Shown piece by piece: positions 20,469 to 30,780 of a stretch of 64,000 nucleotides of DNA. Numbering within the stretch: position 1 is the stretch's first letter; each line of letters starts with the position of its first letter. Made by a program: the position numbers and the translations under genes. The DNA lies in NCBI GenBank assembly GCA_035772405.1, contig JAYKKM010000143.1, positions 1,115,501 to 1,179,500 on the forward strand. The letters run 5' to 3'. Under the pieces are notes generated by a model. That model was not told the DNA's origin and searched no databases. It worked only from the letters and a program-made list of their open reading frames with translations. Origin of the DNA: Chrysogorgia sp. JL179-B06. Its lineage: Eukaryota > Cnidaria > Anthozoa > Scleralcyonacea > Chrysogorgiidae.

Positions 20469-23400
20469 GTAAAATACTACATAATTATAATACACATGCT
20501 GTATAATCCTGTGTCGCTCGCAGGGCAAAGCAAAACATTTACAATCGATTAAAGTGCCTATCCGTGGTTTTGGGATTTTAGATGTTCGTAATCTTTGGGT
20601 TCCACCAAGAAGAAATGTAATATATCTTGTCGTTCGAAAATTTCATCTTCATGTATTTTTCCTTTGCTAAAGTTGATTTACTATTCACAGGAAATGCCGT
20701 CAAACAGAGACACGCGAAGTCATTGCACTATAATTCAACAGCGAAATACAAAGAAAGTTTGGCTATGAACTTTAAACACACCTGTTTAGACAAAATTCGC
20801 TCAATTCCCAAACTTTCTTTGTATTTCACCGCTGAATCAATGTGCAATGTTTTGCGTGTCCCTGCTTTGACGTCATTTCCTGTTAATAGTACATCACTTT
20901 AGCAGGGGGGAAAAGACATGAAGATGACATTTTCGTGACAAGATATTTCGCGACACGACAAGATACAATTCTTCTGAAGAGATTCCAAAGATCACAAATA
21001 TGTAACCCTAGTGTACCATATTATACTACATATAAACCTTGACTGGTATGCGCGACTCGAAATTATGCAATTGTTTTGAATTGCCTCGTTGCAAGTCGCG
21101 CGGCAGTCTGGCAATACCGGATTTTTCAGGATGATCAGCTGATCAATCAATCAATCTTTTATTTGCACGTTAATTAGTTATAGGCTATATACAAAATAAA
21201 TAAATAATAAATGTTGTAATTATATAGTACAAAGATATAATAGTTTGACTGTGCGCAGTGGTCAAAGTAGCATTAAAGCTTTCGACTTGACCACTGCCTA
21301 CAATACGCTATCTATGGCGGACATGAGTCGAGCAAAAGCTAAACCAAATCAAAGCGAGTTACATTTGCGTAAACAAGAGAAAGTTCGTATATTGTTTCTT
21401 AAATTCATATGCTGATTTAGAGCGTTTAGTATTATAGTCAATTGTTTCCCATATTTTAGAAGAAATAAATTTAAATGTGTGCTTTCCATGGTTTGTGCGA
21501 TCCATCGGTCGACTAAAGTTTTGGTTGGCTGCAAATCTAGTATTATAATTATGACAGGAAGAAGCAATTGATATAGAATTGGAGTATACAGACGGTACTT
21601 TGTCTTTTTCATTGATAATCTTATACGTAAATATAGCTGTTTTCAGTTTGAAAACATTGTCAAATTTCAGAATTCCTAAAAGGTTATAATACGATGTGGC
21701 ACTTTCTCTTCTATTGGCAAAAAATATATTTCTAATGCTTTATTTTGACATGTTCGGATTTTTGTAAGATTTGTAGTATATGTATTTCCCCAGCTCATAA
21801 GGCCATAGTTAATGTAAGGATAAACTAAAGTATAGTAAAGTTGCTTCAGCATATTCAAATCAAGGTAATACCTTAGTTTATTCAAGATTCCCATATTTTT
21901 TGCTATTTTACATTTAACATGTTTAATTTGTTGTTCCCATTTAATATATTTATCTATATATATACCTAAATAATTAATATAATTTTTTTGTTCTATATTT
22001 CCAATTTGGTGTCTGGAATTATTTTCTTTTGAGGAGTTATTAGCATGAAATTAGTTTTTTAAGATTTATAGAAAGTTTGTTTGTAGCGCAGTAACGTTGA
22101 ATATGCAATAGTTCCTCGTTCATTACATCTTCAACTTCCTGAATACATTTACTGGTGTAAAAAACATTTGTATCATCAGCAAAATTTCGAAATGAAAGTT
22201 TCGTTGAACAATTAGGCATGTCATTTATATAAAGTAAGAATAAAAGCGGTCCCAGTGTCGATCCCTGCGGTATACCACAAGTCATTTGTAGTCTATTTGA
22301 GTTTGAATTTCCTATTTTTACATATTGTTGTCGGTTGTTTAGATAATCAGTGAACCATGCAAGAGGGGCACCACGAATACCATACTTATTTAATTTCGAG
22401 AGTAAAATTTTATGATTAACTGTATCAAAGGCCTTTGAGAAGTCCAAAAATAAGCCACATGTGATCTGTTTAGTGTCAATTGCAGTTTTAAAGTTGTCAG
22501 TTATTTCTAATATTGCTTGTTCAGTGGAGTATCATTTCCTAAAACCAAACTGATAGTTATGAATAATAATTTTTTTTTTAAGAATGATTCTAGCTGATTG
22601 TAAACCAGTCTCTCAAGGACTTTAGCAAAGGGCGACAATGTAGATATCGGACGATAATTTGAGGGATCCGTGGTGATACCACTTTTTATAGATTGGTGTA
22701 ACTCTCGAAATTTTTAAAATATCGGGGACACTACCTGATGCAATAGATTCATTAAATATATGAGTAAAAATGGGCGTAATTAGAGGAGCTGCTATTTTTA
22801 TCATACTATTAGGAATGCCAATAGAAGCTTTCTTATCATTTAGTGATGAAAATAGTTCAAATACTTGAACGTCTGTAATTAAGGATATAACAAAGCTTGA
22901 TACGGGTGAATTTTTTATATAGTCTAAAGGATTTATATGTGTAGATTCAATGGATTTAGCTAAATTAGGGCCTACATTGATAAAATGTTCATTAAATTGA
23001 TTAGCTATATCACGATTTGTAGTAAATATCTTATTATTTATTATTATTCTGCAAGGGTATTGCTGACCTTTGGTCTTCCGCTTAATAAGTGTTCCAATCA
23101 ACTTCCATGTGGCTTTTAAGTTATCTCTGCACCTCTCAAATTGCCTATTGAAATATCGATTTTTGCTTTCCATTTTTATCTTATTAAGTTTGTTTGAATA
23201 CTTCTTGTATTGCATCACTTTTCCTATATTGTTACTATGAAAATGCGTGTAATACATTTTAATTCCAAGATGTTTGTTCATTATCGAGTAAAAGTGCTCA
23301 GATTATAAACAATTAGTTATTGAACATGCTTAGAAACTCACTATCATAACTACCAGTTGGGTTTGCCTGTGCAGGTAAAGTTTTTAACTTATAAAGTTTT

Positions 23401-26400
23401 GCAAGTTTATTTTCATTTTATAAAGTTAACTTTGCCCTGGTGGATCGTTTTAATCAAGTCTTGTACTATCAACATGACTATCATGCATAAATAGAGAGCA
23501 CGTCTCTTATCCCCCGTGCATCAATAGTTTTAGTTGTTCTAAAATAGTATTACCAATAATTTCATAATAAAACTTTTTTTTAGTTTATTGAGAAAAGCAA
23601 CGACAATGACCAATTCGAAAATCGAGGTATATATCTTTACGTTGACATTCTCTTGCCTCTAAGTTGCCTTATATATTTTTGATAAATAGTTTTGACTTTG
23701 TAGAAAAGTTCAAGGTTCTTCCTTAACCGCCCTTTACGTAGCGCAATATACCCAACCTCTACCCAGGCTCTTTTCCGAGCCTGGGTACGAGATTACGCAA
23801 TACCGAGGTATCCTCGCCACCGTCTTTAATTGTTTTTCTTTCATTCCTTGTTTAGAAAAACGGAATTTATCAGTGAATAGAAACACTGGTGAAACTGTGT
23901 TACACAAAGCAGCCAGAATGGGTTATGACGTAAGTATCGTTGTTTCATATATACATATATACATATATACATATTGAAAATGTTGTACATGCAGTCAGGC
24001 ATATTGTTAAAAACAGAGGTAAAAAGGTTGACACTGACTTAAAAATGTTAAAAGTGGAACGTTTCGGTTTAAATACCAAAACCTTCTTCAGCCTTATCAG
24101 ACTAAATGGTGTTGTGGTGGAAATTACGGCTATAAAACTATTAAGATGCTACGCTTGATTGGCTAAGATGTTGTAAATGTTTGGCACGTGTACATGTTCG
24201 TTTATTGAATTGTGATCACGGATGGAAGAAAGAACAAAAGAACATATAAAAGAGCTGTTTTTCTCGAAGAAAATAATTCCTTTTGGCTCAACACCAAACG
24301 CAAACCAAGCACAACTTCAATTTAAACAATGTGCATATAATTGACCAATGTCAACAATGGTCTGGTCGTTTGTTTTTAGAGGCCTGGCATTCCATCCGTG
24401 ACCATAATTCAATAAACGAACATGTACACGTGCCAAACATTTACAACATCTTAGCCAATCAAGCGTAGCATCTTAATAGTTTTTATAGCCGTAATTTCCA
24501 CCACAACACCATTTAGTCTGATAAGGCTGAAGAAGGTTTCAGTATTTAAACCGAAACGTTCCATTATAATATATATATATATAACAAACCAGTGTAATTT
24601 ATAAACTGAAACTATTTTTCTATCATTCCACCCGTTCAGTACCCCAATTCCATCCCCACCCTTCACACAATTAAATAAAACATATTCTTAAAAATATAAT
24701 TTCCTTATCACCGGGTCATTTTAAACATGTTGATGTGATATATTTTTTGGCCTTACGATATCTAGTATTAGAAATACGTTACGCAACAACCCCTGCCCAT
24801 TTACCCTTCAGTTTTTTTCAGTGATTTATGGTAATATTGTCTGACAGTGTGTAGATTTCTGGTTTCCTATGTAGCTGATTTCATAAAATCCTTGTAACAC
24901 AACTCGGAAGAGTTTTTAAGAGTTTTAAAAACATCTTTATTTGAATGGTTCTATATATGGGGGATTTTGTGATTTACTGACATCATAATCTATAGTACTG
25001 TGGTAAAATATTTCGCTAACTTATCACATTCCGGGTACGCAAGTAATTGGCCTTGTACCTGTTGTGGATACCCTGCCACTTGTTTGTTATTTTTGCTTGT
25101 AATGTGTAGTGCGTAATTCTTCCTTAATTATTTTTATTTATCTTTCTATTTATTGTGTATTTATTTTGACAAAGTTAATAAATTAATAATAATAATAATT
25201 CCACTTAATATAGCGCATTCTCCTAAAAAGCCCGATCGCTCTTTACATAAAAATTAGTTACAATCATATATATATAGATATTCAATGCATGTATAAATAT
25301 TATAATAAGAGAAATAATACCATAATTATAAGAATGTCATTGTAAAATATAAAAGTATCTAGAATTCATTAAATGTTTGCCTAAACAAAAAGGTCTTTAA
25401 TTTAGACTTGAACTCGCACATATAGAAAATAATCTAGAACCATACGTCTTAAGATGATAGGTCGGTTGTCTTAGCAAGAGCTTATCAGCGGACCTAAGCG
25501 CACGAGCTGGAATGTAAGGCTCAATTAAGTCACATAAATAAGACGGAGCCATACCATTAACTACCTTAAATGTATATATTAATACTTTAAATGCAATTCT
25601 CTGATCAACTGGTAGCCAATGCAGTTCATAAAGTAGAGGTGTGATATGATCACACTTGCGCGATAGCATGATAAGCATTAAGCACATTGCTTGTAAGAAT
25701 TTTAGGTTTTTTTCTTGGCATGCAACTCTTGTGTGTTCCTTACAGGAAACAGTGTATCATTCCATACAACAAGGCTCCAACAGTAATGCTAAAGACTATG
25801 CTGGTTGGACGCCATTACACGAAGCTTGTTCCCGTGGTCATCCTGATGTTGTTAAAGTTCTTGTAAAGTACAATGCTGATGTTAATGCATGTTCTAACGA
25901 TGGTATAAGGTACGTAAAATGAATAATATTAGATTGCTGTAGGTCGTTCAAAAAATTGAAACACTTCCAGTTGGGCTGCCAAGAGTGGGAGTTGCTTTCA
26001 TGCTGTTTGACTCATATCATTTGCTTAAATTATCCATAACTGAACTGATAGGGTAAATCTCCCTATTGTGGAAATGTATAAACAATATTTAAGAAATAAA
26101 AAACGTATTTCGTGTCTTTATCAAGTCACGCGAAGGTACACAAGATATAACTGTACAATTACAGTATCTTCTTTTTGTATGATATATAGTTTTGTAAACT
26201 ATAATTTGGTTGGAATCTGGTAAGACAGTTATTTTCTCTGTTTTGTCAATTTTAACCAAGCCATTGTGTATTATATATAAATATATACGTACTATACGTA
26301 TTAATCTTTTTAGTTATATTATCTTTTAGATATAGACAATTTTCTTATAATACTTATGAGATATAAACAATTATTATTTTATATTAATATTTTGAGCTGA

Positions 26401-26790
26401 TTTTTACTTAAATATTAATTAAAATATAATTTTAACTATATAGGGGTCTTAATACAAATACTGTAAAGGTTTCTAGTAGATCCCTAGCCCTACAGTAATC
26501 ATAAATCTTCGTAAAAAATAAATGAAAGTTGTAAATGGACAAAATTAAAAAAAAAGAAAAAAGAGAAGATTGTGCGACAGCTATATAAATATTTAACAAT
26601 TATTTAAAATTTAGAAAGTTGAAAGTTATTTCCAACTTAATTCAAAGGAGTTTTAATTTTTTAAACTATATTGTAGAGAATACTGTGAACTTTTATATTT
26701 TATATCTTAGATAACATCTGTAAAATTTAGATATTTGTCAATATTTAAATGCAGGACCCTCGTTGATATCAGCACTTTTAGTGTTGAAGA

Positions 26791-26853
<63 letters not shown>

Positions 26854-27599
26854 TGTAAACAATAAATAGGTTCAAGTAGTCAATTATAAATTACCTAAAT
26901 TAGTGAGATTTATAATTGTATATATATAAAGAATTTCAATAAAGTTTCCATTATTATTATTATTATTATTATTTGTTAATCACAGCAAACTATCTTAACG
27001 CGGGTGTCTTAAATGAGGCATCAAGCTACTTCCCGTGGCCTTAGGTGCCTTGACATAACATGCTTCACTCTTTTATGTATCTAAAACTTTCCTTAAAATC
27101 CTAGTTGATCCCAGTAAACATGCCCTCTGCAACAATTCTAACAAGTTTGACATCTCGATTACCCCAAGCCATTTCGCCAAGCCCTTTGGTAGGTTACCCA
27201 ACGCACCAATTATGATGGGTACGACTTTTACGGTTTTGCACTTCCAAATTCGTGTAATCTCCCGTTTCAGATCCTGGTAATTTTCAATTTTCTCCTTTCC
27301 CTTGCTGTTTACTCTAGTGTCGAAAGGGCAGGCGATATCCAAAATCAGGCATGTTCTATCTTCTTTGTTCAGCACAACAATATCAGGCTTGTTATGCTCA
27401 AGAGGGTGGTCGGTCTGGATCCTAAAGTCCCATAACAATTTCATTTTGTCTGACTCGAGCACTGGTTCTGGTTCATGATTATACCATTTGGTCTCAAGTC
27501 GTATCGCTCGCAGAACTGCCAGTGGATTATTTGCGCAACCTTATCATGTCTCCACAGCCGGTATTGCTTCTGGGCCAGCATCTTTAATTACAATATGGC

Positions 27600-27661
<62 letters not shown>

Positions 27662-30600
27662 CCGTCCAATTTGTAAATTTATCAATAAGCTCCTTAGGTG
27701 TTTTCTCAAAAGAATGGCATACCTTTTTAGATATGTTGAGCGATCTAGGTCTTGATAACAAACACCAAAATCATTGTATTAGGAGAATTATGTCTATCGC
27801 CATTAGAACAACATACTATATATTTTGTTGTAGAAATAAGGACTGGACAAATCCGGAATTACTGAACATTTAAAGATACATTTTAAATTAACTTCTTTCC
27901 TTTTTTTCTAAATATAAATAATAAATAGGTTCAATTATAAATTTCCTAAATTAGTGAGATTTATAATTGTATATATATATAAAGAATTTCAATAAAGTTG
28001 CCATTATTATGGAAACTGAGAAAGACCACCGTGTCAAAATAAGTTATAATAATAATAATAGAAGAAGAGGAAGAACCAATGAGATTGCAAATAGCTCATG
28101 TCTAGTGGATGACTATATTACAACTGTTAATTGTCTACCATACTCTAGTATTCAAGAGAAGAAACGTTACTTCAGATTGTATACAGTGTATTATACATAT
28201 ATTTATGTTTGTAAATTTCCTCACTATAATTTCACGCTTTATCTGCTTCACTAACGACATGAGATATTTATGTTTATATTTATGTATATACTTGTATAAA
28301 CATATAGAACGAATCATGCGCCCCCATATCTATTTGCCTTGTATAAACATATTTATATATATTTATGTTTGTAAATTTCCTCATTATAATTTCACGCTTT
28401 ATCTGCTTCACTAACGACATGATGTTGTCTTGCGTTCAGGCCGATACATGATGCTGCTGATAACGGCAATACAGATGTCCTTCGATTATTAATTGCTTAT
28501 GGCGCTGATCCGTTGTTGCACACTTACTCAGGCCGTAGTTGTGTTTCTTGTTCAAAGAATAATCGATCAAAAGATTACATAAAAGGTTAGTGGTCATTGA
28601 AAACTCAACGTTGTAATTTTCTCTATATTTAACTGCAAGTTATGGAATTCTTGGAGTAGTCTAAACAAATTATAGTGTTTATGAAACGAAAATTTTAGTT
28701 TAGTTATTTAAATGACTTCTCAAACTCATTAATTATTCATGATGTAAATTCAAAATAAATTAATATTTAATCAGTATTTAGAAACAAGAGGAAGATTACA
28801 GACGAATTTCCCCAACTTTATTCTCGATTTTCTCTTGAAGCATGGATTTGTTTGAGAAGCAAGTTGATTTCTAACGGACAAACCGGTTAACAAACTCGGC
28901 TGCGCCTCATATTTTCAACCTGCTTGTCCGTATTTAGAAATCAGAGGAAGAACGCTATACTCGTGTTAGAACTATTACTTCTAAAATAACGAGGAATGGT
29001 AATTTAGAGCTCTTTGTGATATGCAAATGTAACCACCAACGTCACGAGGTTTCTAAATTTTCAGAAAATCAAGTAATTCGAAATATAGTAAATTAATTTG
29101 GCATCGCTATTTTGGTGTAATGATGTTAAGTTTCACGAAGTGTCATAATGTGAAAAGTTTCAAGTGACTTTGTCGAATAATCTCAAACATATAGCTGATT
29201 TTCTAAAAACGTGTAAAAACCTCGTGACCGTCGGTGGTTATTATTCGGGCCCACTGTAATTGGCTCACGCTGTTGTGGTTTCCCGGCCATTTAGTTTTAT
29301 ATGTACAGTATCAGTTTGAATGTTTGTTTGTTTGTATCTTTAACTATTTATTATTTACTTTTATTGTATTTTGGCAAAGCTTATTAAATTAAATTAAATT
29401 AAATCACAAAAGTCTAAATATCTCAAGAACGACGTGAGATATGAAACAGCTCTAAATTACAATTCTTCGTTATTTTAGAAGTTCACTTAAATAACTAAAA
29501 CTTAATTTTCGTTTCATAAGCACTTTAAAGTGGTACTACGATGAAAACTCACCCCCGTTTTTTTAGATTTTCTTTAGCATAGAATAGTATTTCAGGGTCG
29601 AAAGTGATCATCGATGTAAAAAAAACAACTAAAAAATGGTATTTTCAAGTAAGTATTTTGAGCTCTGAGATCACTACTATTTAGGCTGCCATTACTAAGA
29701 ACGTGTTCCAAGTGAGCCCGCAATTTCAAAAGGTAATATTGTTTGTGACGTCAGATTCTTAATGCTACGCCTGAATTTCAGTCGAGGTTACTTGTTTTCT
29801 TGTTTTCTTCGAGAAGTAGATGAAATGTCCAGCCTTTCAGACAAAGAATTTGAAAAAATGACCTTTATCACTATGGATTTACTTGAAGAATTACCATGTG
29901 GAGTCTTCGCGTTGAGAATCTGACGTCACTTCGTCACGCTGGTCACGAACATGATCGATTAATGGCGGACGTAACAACTCCAGATTTGGAGTCAGAAAAG
30001 TAATACTTGCAATCGTTGAATCGCAAAACGGTTTCGACAGAGTAATATTTAGCAGCTCTGCTTTATAAATACGTAAAAATATCGATAGGTAAAAATTTGA
30101 TCGTAGTACCACTTTAACAAATTACTTTTTCAAACGTTTTTAAACAAACTGTAGCCTTACGTCAAGGTGAATAGTCGCAAGTCCATTACTTTGAATGAAT
30201 ATCGCTTTTTCTTTCGAAAACTCTTTGATTTGTCTTTCTAATTTCGCTACAAATATTTGTAATTTTTTTATCTTTAGCTTGTATTGGAGACTTGTACTTA
30301 ACAGATGAACGGAACAGTGTTACCCCTGTGGATTATGAGGTATGATTTCCATCCATTTATCCTAACAAGCCTATTTACCCCATCCCACCACCATCCATCG
30401 ATCCTACTTATTTTGATCCTTACACGTTTGCTCTACTTCTTACAATTTGCGAGCATCTGATAAAAACCTTCAGATTCCAACTAGATTTATTGCTGAGCAA
30501 CTAGATTTATTGTTGGAAATGAGTTGTCCTATCGTGAACGTCTTGATTGCTTACATTTACTTCCGTTGGCCTATCGTAGAGAAATTAGTGACATTATTTT

Positions 30601-30713
30601 TTTCCTTTAAGTGTTTCAGGAGTCTGTGCAGGTTGATATTTCTCAATATGTTTCTTTTCGCTCATGTACTAAGCCTCTTAGAAATACTGACCATCTTACT
30701 CTGAAGATTCCTT

Positions 30714-30780
<67 letters not shown>

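Larger units (their letters stand above)
24046..24567 (+). mobile_element. Penelope-like fragment with inverted hammerhead-like ends
   Basis: The frame at 24283-24468 ([20 protein letters not shown], then [16 protein letters not shown]) resembles the end of Penelope-like ORFs. About 55 bp downstream on the same strand is a hammerhead-like motif. Bases 24046-24230 are an inverted copy of about 24380-24566, so both ends carry the motif facing outward. Terminal repeats with hammerhead motifs are established for Penelope-like elements. Confidence 0.65.
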
